Source: Microcaldota archaeon (GTDB lineage: Archaea > Micrarchaeota > Micrarchaeia > Micrarchaeales > CABMGC01). From it: a stretch of 39,259 nt of DNA. Positions 23,385 to 32,242 of the stretch are shown here, piece after piece (positions within the stretch are counted from its first letter, which is position 1; the number at the start of each line of letters is the position of its first letter). The DNA lies in assembly GCA_021850805.1 (NCBI GenBank), contig JAJZKO010000007.1:1-39259 (forward strand), written 5' to 3'. Under the pieces are notes generated by a model, which worked only from the letters and a program-made list of their open reading frames with translations, was not told where the DNA came from and ran no database searches. A program made the translations under genes and the position numbers.

Positions 23385-24323
23385 TCAAGGCTGCGAATAT
23401 CCACTCTCCCAGTCGCTGCTATAAACTACATTGTAGCTTACTCCATCATTCATGTTCCCTGAATAATCAAGAGGCGTTCCATCCAAAGGCCACCATGCCT
23501 GCAGCGAGTTAAGGAAGACAGGCGCACCTCCGATCCCTGCATTATAAATCAAGCTTATCTGGTTCTGCGTAAGCGTCTTGTTGTATATCTGTACATTGGA
23601 TATGCTCCCGTTCATGTACTGGCTGCAGCAGCCCGAATACCCTATTACCGTAGGCACGCCCTTAAGCTGTGTGGGATTCGGCTGGTATCCTCCCTTCAGG
23701 TAGAATTTTCCATCTACATATATAGTCTCTGTTCCTGCAGACTCATTCATAACCGCAGCAATAAAGTACCATCTTCCGGGCACCATGACTGCTGAGGTAT
23801 TGGCGTACTCCTCCCCCGGGTTATCGCTTACTTTGTAATCCCAGTAGCACATATAAAGCGGCAGAGCGGTTCCGCACGAAGCCGCAACAAACCAGTAAAA
23901 CGGCCGCACCACTACTGTATTATACAAAGATAAGCTTCCATAATCCGTAGGTCCATTGCTCTTTGCCCACGCAGTTACAGTGAGCGTGTCTATATTCAAT
24001 CCAGTGTCATTGGAAATTACTACAGATGAATGGTTCCCGAACTCTGCAACGTACTCTGGCACAACCCCGGAGCATGCGCCATTCAGGGCTAAGAACGCAG
24101 TGCTTCCCGACCCGTATGGCCTATATACGGTGCATGATCCCGGAGGTTCCCTTACACCCAAGGAGGAGCTGGAGCTAAAAACCCCTAAAGAAAATAGAGC
24201 GCCTAATACGATTGCGATAATGAGTATTGCCCATCCATAAGTCATAAGGTACTCCATAGCGCTCTGTGCATTCGTACGCCTGCGTTCCGCTACAGATGGT
24301 GCATCTAATCCCTTCATAAGCAT
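23385..24323 (-). CDS. Pilin-like exported protein with class III signal peptide and LamG domain
   Basis: 312 residues. The N terminus has R-R-R-T-N-A followed by Q20-S-A-M-E-Y-L-M-T-Y-G-W-A-I-L-I-I, the archaeal class III (prepilin) signal, predicted to be cut between A19 and Q20 by a FlaK/PibD-type peptidase. After the helix (to about 50) is a Ser-rich hinge. A concanavalin-like LamG_3 domain (about 90-255) follows, with L-T-V-T-A-W-A-K-S, G-R-W-Y-F-I-A-A-V and Y-V-D-G-K, then N-G-S-I-S-N-V-Q-I-Y-N-K and I-S-L-I-Y-N-A-G. LamG domains bind glycans or proteins, so this could be an adhesive minor pilin. A Cys-Cys pair (S-G-C-C-S) and several sequons fit an extracellular location. The ATPase at 17666 may assemble it. 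Confidence 0.88.
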   Translation of the reverse strand: MLMKGLDAPSVAERRRTNAQSAMEYLMTYGWAILIIAIVLGALFSLGVFSSSSSLGVREPPGSCTVYRPYGSGSTAFLALNGACSGVVPEYVAEFGNHSSVVISNDTGLNIDTLTVTAWAKSNGPTDYGSLSLYNTVVVRPFYWFVAASCGTALPLYMCYWDYKVSDNPGEEYANTSAVMVPGRWYFIAAVMNESAGTETIYVDGKFYLKGGYQPNPTQLKGVPTVIGYSGCCSQYMNGSISNVQIYNKTLTQNQISLIYNAGIGGAPVFLNSLQAWWPLDGTPLDYSGNMNDGVSYNVVYSSDWESGYSQP

Positions 24324-24359
24324 CTTACTATGCGCAAAATAAATAAAAAGGAAGCCTGT

Positions 24360-25373
24360 TCAATATACGGCTTCCAGGAAACTCATATTAAGCGCAGACG
24401 CCTTCTCGTCCCTCTTCTCTCCAAACCGCGCCTTGACACCAGTGACGACAGAGACTACCCTTATCTGGTCCTGCAGCTCAGGTATCATCCGTGAGCCAAA
24501 GATCACATTGGCAGAGTCGGACAATCCCTCAGTAACGCCGTTTCCTATCTGGGTAGCCTCGCTTATCGTGAGGCTGTTCCCTCCTACCACCTGTATCAAT
24601 GCACCTTTTGCACCATCATAATCTACGGTGAGCAGAGGGTGTGTCCTTGTGGATGCTACTGCCTGCTCTACGCGGCTGGTTCCGTTCCCGTATCCAAGGC
24701 TTATCACCGCAGTGCCGGTATTCCTAACTACGTTCCTCAAATCTGCAAAGTCGAGGTTTATCAGGCTCGGCAGCTGTATGGTATCGGCTATGCCTTTTAC
24801 CGCATTCCCGGTTATGTTGTCAACAAGCTCAAACGCCTTCTCTATCGGAAGGTTCGGGACATATGAAAGAAGCTTATCGTTCTCTACAACTATCGTGCAG
24901 TCCGCCTGCTTGTTCAGCTGCTCAAGACCCCACTGTGCCTTAAGTTTCCTGCTTCTCTCTAGTTCGAATGGATAGGTAACCGCTGCTATTACAGTTGCAC
25001 CCTGTTCTCGTGCTACCTGCGCAACCACCGGGGCAGCTCCTGTTCCGGTTCCGCCTCCCATCCCTGCGGCTATGAAAACAAGGTCATAACCCTCAAGAAG
25101 TTTCTCTATCTCCCTTCTGCTTGCATCAGCGCACTTTGCAGCTACCTCAGGGAAACCACCGGCGCCGTAGCCGCTGGTTATCTCCCTGCCTATCAATAGC
25201 TTCTTCTGCGCCTTTATCATATTGAGATGCGCATGATCGGTATTAAGGGCTATTGTGTCCGCGCTCTTCATGCCGTTGCTGTAGAGCCTGTTGACAAGGT
25301 TGCTGCCCTGTCCGCCTACCCCTACAACTGCAATCCTGGCTACCATGGAGTCGTAATCGACCTGTTCAGGCAT
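24360..25373 (-). CDS. ftsZ: Cell division GTPase FtsZ (second copy)
   Basis: 337 residues from M-P-E-Q-V-D-Y-D. The tubulin/FtsZ signature [10 protein letters not shown] is intact, and the T7 loop N-L-D-F-A-D-L-R keeps the catalytic Asp, so GTP hydrolysis is expected. There is almost no C-terminal linker; the protein ends soon after the core with M-S-F-L-E-A-V-Y, which could bind SepF. The ATG at 25373 has GGTGG 5 nt upstream; the GTG at 25382 is part of that signal. It follows the other ftsZ by 11 bp in one transcript. Two FtsZ paralogues are common in archaea, where they act in assembly and constriction. I do not assign FtsZ1 or FtsZ2 from this alone. Confidence 0.95.
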   Translation of the reverse strand: MPEQVDYDSMVARIAVVGVGGQGSNLVNRLYSNGMKSADTIALNTDHAHLNMIKAQKKLLIGREITSGYGAGGFPEVAAKCADASRREIEKLLEGYDLVFIAAGMGGGTGTGAAPVVAQVAREQGATVIAAVTYPFELERSRKLKAQWGLEQLNKQADCTIVVENDKLLSYVPNLPIEKAFELVDNITGNAVKGIADTIQLPSLINLDFADLRNVVRNTGTAVISLGYGNGTSRVEQAVASTRTHPLLTVDYDGAKGALIQVVGGNSLTISEATQIGNGVTEGLSDSANVIFGSRMIPELQDQIRVVSVVTGVKARFGEKRDEKASALNMSFLEAVY

Positions 25374-25384
25374 AGATACCACCT

Positions 25385-26443
25385 TTATATGTAATCTATT
25401 CCGTCGTATCTTGCCTTCCTTGTAGCCATCTCGTCGAACTTGCCCGCTATGCTTGAGCCGCGCACGCCCGTTACTATTGCAACTATCTCAAGCTGGCCCT
25501 CGAATCCCGGTATTATCCTTGCGCCCCACTTTATGTTGGCCTTAGGATCCATCCTCTCGGTTATCTGCTCTCCAGCCTTTATTGCATCTCCAAGCGTCAG
25601 ATCTGACGCACCTGATATATGTATCAGCGCGCCCTTTGCGTTCTCAAAGTCCACATCAAGCAGCTTGTTCTTCACCACTGCCTCAGCAGCAGAAGCTACT
25701 CTGTCGTTGCCCTTGCCCGTGCCCACAGAGATGAATCCTACGTCGCCGCTTCCCATTATGGATCTCACATCCGCGAAGTCTATGTTTATCAGGCTCGGCT
25801 GGGTAATTGTCCATACGAGTCCTCCTATTGCCTTGGCGAGTATGTCGTCTGCTACGGCAAAAGCCTCGTTCATTGGCAGATTAGGCACAAGCTTCACAAG
25901 CCTGTTGTTATCCAGTATGATAACGCTGTCGCTATACTTTCTCAATCTCTGTATACCTTCAGAAGCCTTTGTCTTCCTTACCCTTTCCAGATCGAATGGG
26001 TAGGTTACCATTGAGACTACTATCGCACCCTGCTCCTTTGCTATCTGTGCTACTACAGGCATTGCCCCCGTTCCGGTTCCGCCTCCCATCCCTGCGCAGA
26101 GGAAGACAAGCTGGGCCCCGTAGAAAGTCTCTTCAAGGAGCTGTCTGTCAAGCTCTGCAGCCTTGGCTCCTATCTCAGGATCCCCTCCGGCTCCAAGGCC
26201 TCTGGTCATGTTCTTTCCTATGAGTATCTTTTTTATCCTCTCATCTATTATCTTGAAGTGCTGGGCATCGGTGTTCACCGCAACAAGATCCGTTCCCTTA
26301 ACGCCAACCTTGAGCAGCCTGTTTACCGTGTTGTTTCCTCCACCCCCAACTCCAACAGTAACTATCTTTATCTGCGTGGAATCGCTGACTGCGTCAGCCC
26401 CCGAACCCTTGCCTCCTAACAAATCGCTTGTAAAGTCTACCAT
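25385..26443 (-). CDS. ftsZ: Cell division GTPase FtsZ (first copy)
   Basis: 352 residues. A short N-terminal extension (about 1-23) precedes the Rossmann strand [12 protein letters not shown]. The GTP-binding [10 protein letters not shown] is at 117-126. The T7 loop N220-I-D222-F-A-D225 retains both acidic residues. The C terminus ends in A-R-Y-D-G-I-D-Y-I, a different tail from the second copy. It has an excellent Shine-Dalgarno (GAGGCGATC, one base from the ideal) and a strong TATA tract upstream. It is followed after 11 bp by the second ftsZ, so the paralogues are likely made in fixed proportion. Confidence 0.95.
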   Translation of the reverse strand: MVDFTSDLLGGKGSGADAVSDSTQIKIVTVGVGGGGNNTVNRLLKVGVKGTDLVAVNTDAQHFKIIDERIKKILIGKNMTRGLGAGGDPEIGAKAAELDRQLLEETFYGAQLVFLCAGMGGGTGTGAMPVVAQIAKEQGAIVVSMVTYPFDLERVRKTKASEGIQRLRKYSDSVIILDNNRLVKLVPNLPMNEAFAVADDILAKAIGGLVWTITQPSLINIDFADVRSIMGSGDVGFISVGTGKGNDRVASAAEAVVKNKLLDVDFENAKGALIHISGASDLTLGDAIKAGEQITERMDPKANIKWGARIIPGFEGQLEIVAIVTGVRGSSIAGKFDEMATRKARYDGIDYI

Positions 26444-26468
26444 CCTGATCGCCTCTTAGTATGTAATC

Positions 26469-26487
26469 TTAAATATATATTTAAATA
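26469..26487 (-). promoter_or_regulatory. Promoter of the ftsZ pair
   Basis: The A+T tract read on the minus strand as ATTTAAATATATATTTAA is an almost ideal archaeal box A, ending 25 nt before the ftsZ ATG at 26443. The expected transcript would start near 26450-26460, leaving a very short leader with the GAGGCGATC ribosome-binding site. The tract is close to palindromic, so the direction is taken from the gene. Confidence 0.55.
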
Positions 26488-26551
26488 TCTTTTGTAGAAA
26501 ATCACACACCATGATAATATATATAAAAGTAAAAATCATTTATTAAAATAT

Positions 26552-28318
26552 CTAGTCTTTTACTTTTGTTCTCTTCTGTTCAGAGTACATCGAGACTATC
26601 TCCTCCGTTGTAGTTGCATCTTCTGCACTCTTGTCTTCGCGTATTCCTTCGCTCACTATCCTCGGGAATCTCAGAGCATATCCCTCATCAGAGTCGCTTC
26701 CCCTGCCGCACATATGAGTCGGAGATCTGGTTATCTCGTCTGCCCTCACCTCTATCACATACTTCGGATCGACCCAGAAATCCGGCTCCAGCTGGGAGAG
26801 AACCCTGGCCGGCTTCGCCTTCCTTGAGATATCCCTGCACCTGTCCCACAAATCCTTCATCTGGTGTTCTGTAAACCCTGTGCCTATCTTGGTTATGCTC
26901 TCAAATATATCCGTGGCGTCGTTGTAGACTGCACACAGCAGGCCGCCGAGGCCGAACTCGGTCCTGGAGCCTTTCCCTCTGTAATATCCTATTATTACCA
27001 GATCAACAGTATCCGAGAGCTCTCCCTTGTAGCTCCTCTTGAGCTTTATCCAGCTGAACCTCCTCGCCCCGGCAACATACACAGAATCAATGCCCTTTGC
27101 AACTATCCCCTCGAGGCCGCTCTCTACGCTGCGCTCAAAATAAGAATCAAGCTCCTTAGGCGAAGACGCTATTATCCTATCTGCCGCTTCGATAACCATC
27201 CCGCCTCTTATCATCTTCTCAAGCAGCCTGCGCCTCTCTCTGTATGGCAACCCAAGGCACTCCTTCCCGTCCAGATACAAGACGTCGAAAAGGAAGAGCT
27301 TTACTGGTATCTGCCTGCTCTTCTCATCTATATCATGCTTCCTCTTCCTCTGTATTGTTTCCTGAAAAGGCCTGAATGTTCCAGCCACTTCGTCGTAAGC
27401 TATAACCTCCCCTTCCACTATGCATTCATCAGCGGAGATCTCATTGAAGAGTGCTTCAGATATGTCAGGAAACATCTCCGTTATCCGCTCCAGGTTCCTT
27501 GAGAATATCTCTACCCTGCCCTTCTTCCTGCTGAAGTGCACCTGCGCACGCAGCCCGTCATACTTGCTCTCCACTGCGCATCTGCCTCCCATCCTCTCCA
27601 TTATCTCCTCTGATGTGGGCAGCCTCTCAGCAAGCGCCGGCTTCACAGGGCTGAAAACCTCTGCCCTGAAATTTTCTATCCCCTCCATTCCCATCGCAGT
27701 CAGGGTCCCCGCGACCCTGCCAAGGTCTCCGCAGACATTGTAAGCCCTCTCGAGCTTATCCTTATTGGTCCTGTCCCCGGTTGCCATAAGCGCAAGAGCT
27801 TCCATTATTGTTGCATCTCCCGCTCCAAGCCTTAGCGTGCCGAGTGCAAATCTCACGATGTAACGCGCCTCCAGCGGAGACGCAGAAGAGAGCAGGCTCA
27901 CCATGCCCTTTATCTTTGCATCTTTGCTGCCCTCCCCGGAAGCCTTTGCTATATCCATCATTGTGTCAAATACATGCGCACCGGAGAGCTTCGAATAGGA
28001 GAGAAGCCTGCTTCTTTTCTTCCCTGAGAGCTCCTCAGCAGCTGTGCCAAGGTCACCAGTCTTCCTGAAGGCTGCCACGACATCCTTCTTCTCGTAACCC
28101 GCAGCTTCGGCTATCGCTTCTTCCGCAAGCTTTTCTGCGATCCCTACCTGCAGGCTCTCAAAAGATGGGCCAAGGACTCCCTGCGTCATATATACTATCT
28201 TGGCGATCTCCTCCTTGTCCATCCTGCTGAACATATCCTTGAGGATGCCTACCATCTCTATCCTTGACTGCGTTGCCTCAAGCCTGCTGTAATAGTCTGC
28301 AATCTCTCCAAATAGCAT
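26552..28318 (-). CDS. lig: ATP-dependent DNA ligase
   Basis: 588 residues from M-L-F-G-E-I-A-D-Y-Y, the usual archaeal ligase start and size. The DNA-binding domain occupies about 1-220. Motif I is K252-Y-D-G-L-R, whose Lys is adenylated. Later motifs include E-I-F-S-R-N-L-E, V-E-G-E-V-I-A-Y, E-G-I-V-A-K-G and S-W-I-K-L-K-R, then an OB domain. It seals nicks during replication and repair. An in-frame TTG at 28354 precedes it, but the ATG at 28318 has AAGGT 6 nt upstream and a TTTTTATAG box about 30 nt away. It is divergent from the HemK-type gene by 50 bp and followed by the ftsZ promoter region. Confidence 0.96.
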   Translation of the reverse strand: MLFGEIADYYSRLEATQSRIEMVGILKDMFSRMDKEEIAKIVYMTQGVLGPSFESLQVGIAEKLAEEAIAEAAGYEKKDVVAAFRKTGDLGTAAEELSGKKRSRLLSYSKLSGAHVFDTMMDIAKASGEGSKDAKIKGMVSLLSSASPLEARYIVRFALGTLRLGAGDATIMEALALMATGDRTNKDKLERAYNVCGDLGRVAGTLTAMGMEGIENFRAEVFSPVKPALAERLPTSEEIMERMGGRCAVESKYDGLRAQVHFSRKKGRVEIFSRNLERITEMFPDISEALFNEISADECIVEGEVIAYDEVAGTFRPFQETIQRKRKHDIDEKSRQIPVKLFLFDVLYLDGKECLGLPYRERRRLLEKMIRGGMVIEAADRIIASSPKELDSYFERSVESGLEGIVAKGIDSVYVAGARRFSWIKLKRSYKGELSDTVDLVIIGYYRGKGSRTEFGLGGLLCAVYNDATDIFESITKIGTGFTEHQMKDLWDRCRDISRKAKPARVLSQLEPDFWVDPKYVIEVRADEITRSPTHMCGRGSDSDEGYALRFPRIVSEGIREDKSAEDATTTEEIVSMYSEQKRTKVKD

Positions 28319-28368
28319 AATGAACCTTCTGCAATAACCTATAAAAATCCGCAAAGCAATCTATCTGC

Positions 28369-29025
28369 ATGTGGTCTCCAGCCGAGCATCCAAACGAACC
28401 GCATATAGATGCAATTGAAGATGTATACCCTCCATCCGAAGATTCTTATCTTGCGCTCTCAATGCTTAAGCAGCTTATGGATGGTGAGTTTCGAAACAGG
28501 AAAGGCATCCATGCCCTGGATCTCGGCACGGGCACCGGAATACTTGGCATAAACCTCGCATTGTACGCCAGCGTGGAGTACGTAGTGCTATCAGACATAA
28601 GCGAATCTGCAGTAAGAAACGCGAAACTTAACACAAAGAATAACGCCGCAGCTCTTCACACAATTCCGCATATCATACGTTCAGACCTCTTCTCCGAGAT
28701 TGCCGGCAGGTTTGACCTGATAGTATTCAACCCGCCTTATCTCCCTGAATCCGGAGAGATTACTGAGAGGAAAATTGCTATCCAGGTGGAGAGCGGTCCT
28801 GGGGGCAACGAAACAATCCGCAGATTCCTAAAAGCCGCACCTGAGCATCTGGCTCCTGGAGGAAAAATAATAACAGTATCCAGCAGCCTTGCAGATTCCA
28901 AGGAGATGCGCGAGATAATATCGACTTCGGGCTTAGAAATGGAGAAGACGGAGAAACTGCATATATTTTTCGAGGACATAATAACATATCTGCTGTCTTC
29001 CCAAACTTCCCTCAGGAAACCTTGA
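28369..29025 (+). CDS. HemK/PrmC-type protein-glutamine N5-methyltransferase (HEMK2/Mtq2-like)
   Basis: 218 residues. The V-Y-P-P-S-E-D-S-Y segment near 19-27 matches the V-Y-x-P-x-E-D-S/T motif of the HEMK2/Mtq2 branch. The SAM-binding D51-L-G-T-G-T-G-I-L and the catalytic N121-P-P-Y124 follow. It lacks the helical N-terminal domain of bacterial PrmC, as is usual in archaea and eukaryotes. The expected substrate is the GGQ glutamine of release factor aRF1, with Trm112 as partner; no Trm112 gene is nearby. Its 3' end overlaps the 3' end of the converging sufS by 14 bp. Confidence 0.9.
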   Translation: MWSPAEHPNEPHIDAIEDVYPPSEDSYLALSMLKQLMDGEFRNRKGIHALDLGTGTGILGINLALYASVEYVVLSDISESAVRNAKLNTKNNAAALHTIPHIIRSDLFSEIAGRFDLIVFNPPYLPESGEITERKIAIQVESGPGGNETIRRFLKAAPEHLAPGGKIITVSSSLADSKEMREIISTSGLEMEKTEKLHIFFEDIITYLLSSQTSLRKP

Positions 29026-30259
29026 GCACTTCCTTGGCCTTGCTTATTGCAGGCGTAAGTGCATCAACATCCTCCTCGCTGTTGTATGCATAGAAGCTGA
29101 TTCTTGCTACTGCATCCTGCCCGAGGACGGAATTGACAAGTGGCATTGCGCAGTGGTGTCCGGCGCGTATTGCTATGCCTTCACTGTCAAAGATCGTGGA
29201 GAGATCGTGTGGGTGTATGCCCTTTACATTAAAGGAGATGGTTCCACCTCGTCTCCCAGTCTCATCTATTCCAGGGCCGAAGACCTCCACTCCTTTGATA
29301 CCTGCCATGGATTCAAGCGCATATCTAGTAAGCTTCTCCTCATGTTCACGTATCCTGCTGATGCCTATTGAGAGCATATAGTCCACTGCAGCACCGAGCC
29401 CTATCCCGCCTTCTATATTGGAAGTCCCAGCCTCGAATTTCCATGGGAGCTCATTCCAGCTGCAGCTTGCAAAGGAGACGCTCCTTATCATGTCTCCACC
29501 GCCCAGGACAGGCTCCATGCTCTCAAGCGCTTCCTCCTTCCCGTATAAGACCCCTATTCCCGCCGGACCGAACATCTTATGCCCTGAGAACGCGAGAAAG
29601 TCGCATCCTATCTCGCGTACGTCCATCTGCATATGGGGCACATGCTGCGCCCCGTCAATAATTACTAATGCGCCTTTCTTATGCGCGAGCCTGGTCATCT
29701 CCTTGATATCATTCACTGTGCCAAGGACATTGGAAGCTGCTGTAAACGTAACTATCTTTGGGTCCTTCTCCAGCCTTGACTTGTAATCTTCCATGTCAAT
29801 GAACTTCTTGTCCCCATCAAGCTTTGCATACTCCACCTTGCTTCCCAGACGCTTTGCGAGCATCTGCCAAGGAACTATGTTGCTGTGATGCTCCATCTCG
29901 GTAGTAAGGACAATATCGCCTTTCCTAAGCATCTTACCACCGAGGGAGAGCGCGACCATGTTTATCGCCTCCGTTGTGTTTCTGCAGTATACTATATTCC
30001 TGTAGGCCTCTGCGTTTATCAGCTTCGCCACCTTCTCCTTAGATCCGGTGTAAGCTTCGGTCGCCTCCTCCGCTATCTTATAAAGTCCCCTATGAATGTT
30101 CGAGTTGTAGTTCCTATAATAATTGTCTACCGCCTTTATTACACTCTCAGGCTTCTGTGATGTCGCTGCGCTATCCAGATAAATCAGCCTTCTCCCGTTC
30201 ACCTTTCTCCTCAATATCGGGAAGTCCTCCCTTATCCTCTCAGCATCCATCCCTTCCAT
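29012..30259 (-). CDS. sufS: Cysteine desulfurase SufS
   Basis: 415 residues, the type II cysteine desulfurase length. Landmarks are Y-L-D-S-A-A-T-S-Q-K-P near 27-37, E-M-E-H-H-S-N (121-127), D202 in I-D-G-A-Q-H, PLP-binding K228 in S-G-H-K-M-F-G-P and the sulfur-carrying C370 in R-A-G-H-H-C-A-M-P. It removes sulfur from cysteine as a persulfide for Fe-S assembly. It is the last gene of the SUF run (regulator, sufB, sufD, sufC, sufS), 4 bp after sufC. No SufE or SufU transfer protein gene is in the window. Confidence 0.96.
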   Translation of the reverse strand: MEGMDAERIREDFPILRRKVNGRRLIYLDSAATSQKPESVIKAVDNYYRNYNSNIHRGLYKIAEEATEAYTGSKEKVAKLINAEAYRNIVYCRNTTEAINMVALSLGGKMLRKGDIVLTTEMEHHSNIVPWQMLAKRLGSKVEYAKLDGDKKFIDMEDYKSRLEKDPKIVTFTAASNVLGTVNDIKEMTRLAHKKGALVIIDGAQHVPHMQMDVREIGCDFLAFSGHKMFGPAGIGVLYGKEEALESMEPVLGGGDMIRSVSFASCSWNELPWKFEAGTSNIEGGIGLGAAVDYMLSIGISRIREHEEKLTRYALESMAGIKGVEVFGPGIDETGRRGGTISFNVKGIHPHDLSTIFDSEGIAIRAGHHCAMPLVNSVLGQDAVARISFYAYNSEEDVDALTPAISKAKEVLKVS

Positions 30260-30263
30260 TAGA

Positions 30264-30995
30264 TCATTCTTCGTATTCGTATCCCTTGGATTCTACTTCC
30301 TGGACCAGCTCGTTTCCCCCTTCCCTTATTATCTTTCCGTCCTTCATCACATGTATGAAGTTGGGCTGCATATAGCTCAGTATCCTGCTGTAGTGCGTTA
30401 TTATTATTATTCCCGCTCCGGTCTTCTCATGGAAATCATTTATCCCCTGGGCGACAATCCTTACCGCATCCACGTCAAGCCCCGAATCAGGCTCATCAAG
30501 TATTGCGAACTTTGGTTTAAGTACGGCCATCTGCAGTATCTCCATCTTCTTCTTCTCCCCGCCTGAGAATCCGTAGTTGAGGGGCCTGCTTATCAGGTCC
30601 TCCCTTATCTTGAGCTTTGAGGCATTGTCCTTTATCTCGGAAATGAAGTCCTTGTAGGTGTATTTCTCGTCAGACAGGGCACCCCTTGCGCTGTTAAGGA
30701 AATTCAGGAAGCCCAGTCCGTCTATCTCAACCGGGTTCTGGAATTCCATGAAAAGCCCCTTCCTGGCCCTCTCATTGGGAAGCAGCGAGGTTATGTTCTC
30801 ACCGTTCAGCAGTATCTCGCCTCCCTTAATCGCGAGCGACGGGTGTCCCATGACCGCCTTTGCCAGTGTCGTCTTTCCCGATCCGTTCGGGCCCATTATT
30901 ACATGAACCTCGCCCTTCTGTACCTTTATGCTCACGCCCCTTACTACTTCCTTGCCCTCTGCCTCTACGTGAAGGTCCTTTATCTCTAAACTCAT
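30264..30995 (-). CDS. sufC: Fe-S assembly ATPase SufC
   Basis: 243 residues from M-S-L-E-I-K-D-L-H-V. An ABC ATPase with Walker A G-P-N-G-S-G-K-T-T, Q-loop F-M-E-F-Q-N-P-V-E-I, signature F-S-G-G-E-K-K-K and Walker B F-A-I-L-D-E-P-D-S-G-L-D-V-D-A. The E-F-Q-N-P-V-E-I and S-G-L-D-V-D-A stretches are typical of SufC rather than transporters. It binds SufB and SufD and drives cluster assembly in the cytoplasm. The ATG at 30995 has GGTTGAT just upstream. Frame extensions to 31034 overlap sufD and are unlikely. There is an 11-bp gap to sufD. Confidence 0.96.
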   Translation of the reverse strand: MSLEIKDLHVEAEGKEVVRGVSIKVQKGEVHVIMGPNGSGKTTLAKAVMGHPSLAIKGGEILLNGENITSLLPNERARKGLFMEFQNPVEIDGLGFLNFLNSARGALSDEKYTYKDFISEIKDNASKLKIREDLISRPLNYGFSGGEKKKMEILQMAVLKPKFAILDEPDSGLDVDAVRIVAQGINDFHEKTGAGIIIITHYSRILSYMQPNFIHVMKDGKIIREGGNELVQEVESKGYEYEE

Positions 30996-31006
30996 AATAT
31001 CAACCA

Positions 31007-32218
31007 TCAAAACAATATTCCTGAAGTATAGCACGGTTCCCTGGTATAAAGCTTAGATCCGAGCATCTGCGATGCCGCTTCCCTGAAGTCATTGTTCTCC
31101 ATGCCCTCAAGATACCTGTCCACAAATGCGCGTATGAAGAGCTTCCTCGCCTCAGTCTCCTCTATCCCACGCGACTGAAGGTAAAATATGAGTTCCCTGT
31201 CTATCGGCGAGCTTGCAGCAGAGTGCGTGGCTTTAACCTCATCGCTGTAGTCTATCGACATGTCTGGCAGTGCATCTATCTTGGCATCTTCGCTAAGCAA
31301 TACCCCTCTCTCAGTAATGTTTGACTCAGCTCCCTTCGTGAACTTCTCAACCTTCGCGAAGCCTTTCATTATGCACCTGGAAGCTTCGTCCAGCACAGCC
31401 CCAGAATCCAGCCTCGCCTTGCTGAACCTGGAACTGTTTGATATGTAAGTGCTTATGTCAAATACCTGATTCTTCACGCCATAGACGGCCTCGCTAACCT
31501 TTACAGACGCTCCGTCCCCGCAGGCATAAAACCCGTTCCTCGCCTTTGAGACCGCCGAACCGGAGTACGCGTAATTAATCCTCATAGATGCCCCCGCGCC
31601 GCATATGCCTTTAGACAACGAGACTGCATTTGCGCCATATCCCTCATCGTTTATTATGGATATGTTCGCATGCGATCTCTCGCCTGCCTTTATCTCATGC
31701 ATCGTGGTAGAGAGATATGCCTCATCCGAAGCCGAGGCGAAGAGCTCTGAGAGCTCCAGCTTGCCTCCTTCCTGCACATCGACAAGTATCTGGACGGGAG
31801 CCTCGTTCTTCAGGAAAAGGACAGAGAGCGCAGCTTCCTCGTCTCTCCCTACGCTTATCAGGAATGTCTTGCGCGAGTTTGCATTTATAAAAGCCGCAAG
31901 CTTGTTCTCGCTGCTCTTGAATATCCTATTCTCCAGCATGCCTATATTTGCATCCTCGTTGTATGCCTCGCCAAGGACATGCTTTGCCCTGCTGTAAACT
32001 ATACTATCTCCGGCTATCACCGCATCGAAACTGGTCCCAAGATCCGAAGCGAGAAGCTCGGAATATTCGGTTGCAGCCTTCGATGAGATCGGATCGTTTA
32101 TGCGCAGGCTCGCAGGTAGATCAAGCCTGGCTACGTATTTCTTGTAAAGCTCGTTGTTCTCCTCCTCAAGCTCTCCATAATACTTTACTGCCTCCTTAAC
32201 GTACTCGTCGTATCTCAA
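31007..32218 (-). CDS. sufD: Fe-S assembly protein SufD
   Basis: 403 residues with an N-terminal helical part and the beta-helix core of the SufB/SufD family. The C-terminal segment S-D-E-V-K-A-T-H-S-A-A-S-S-P-I-D-R-E corresponds to the family's D-x-V-x-x-x-H-G-A-x-x-G region, including the conserved His. The following Y-L-Q-S-R-G-I-E-E-T-E-A-R-K-L helix binds SufC. The start is TTG at 32218 with GGTGA 5 nt upstream. It is more divergent than sufB, as usual for archaeal SufD, and is distinguished from SufB by length and by order. It follows sufB by 24 bp. Confidence 0.9.
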   Translation of the reverse strand: MRYDEYVKEAVKYYGELEEENNELYKKYVARLDLPASLRINDPISSKAATEYSELLASDLGTSFDAVIAGDSIVYSRAKHVLGEAYNEDANIGMLENRIFKSSENKLAAFINANSRKTFLISVGRDEEAALSVLFLKNEAPVQILVDVQEGGKLELSELFASASDEAYLSTTMHEIKAGERSHANISIINDEGYGANAVSLSKGICGAGASMRINYAYSGSAVSKARNGFYACGDGASVKVSEAVYGVKNQVFDISTYISNSSRFSKARLDSGAVLDEASRCIMKGFAKVEKFTKGAESNITERGVLLSEDAKIDALPDMSIDYSDEVKATHSAASSPIDRELIFYLQSRGIEETEARKLFIRAFVDRYLEGMENNDFREAASQMLGSKLYTREPCYTSGILF

Positions 32219-32242
32219 TCTCTCACCGCTGCTGCCGTGTAT

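Noticed and set aside
26522-26545. T-rich tract after the DNA ligase as a terminator
   Set aside because: The minus strand has T runs here, but the whole gap is AT-rich because of the ftsZ promoter, so no specific terminator can be supported.
26864-27502. 212-codon plus-strand frame opposite the DNA ligase
   Set aside because: No family features, and the ligase motifs on the other strand are intact throughout.
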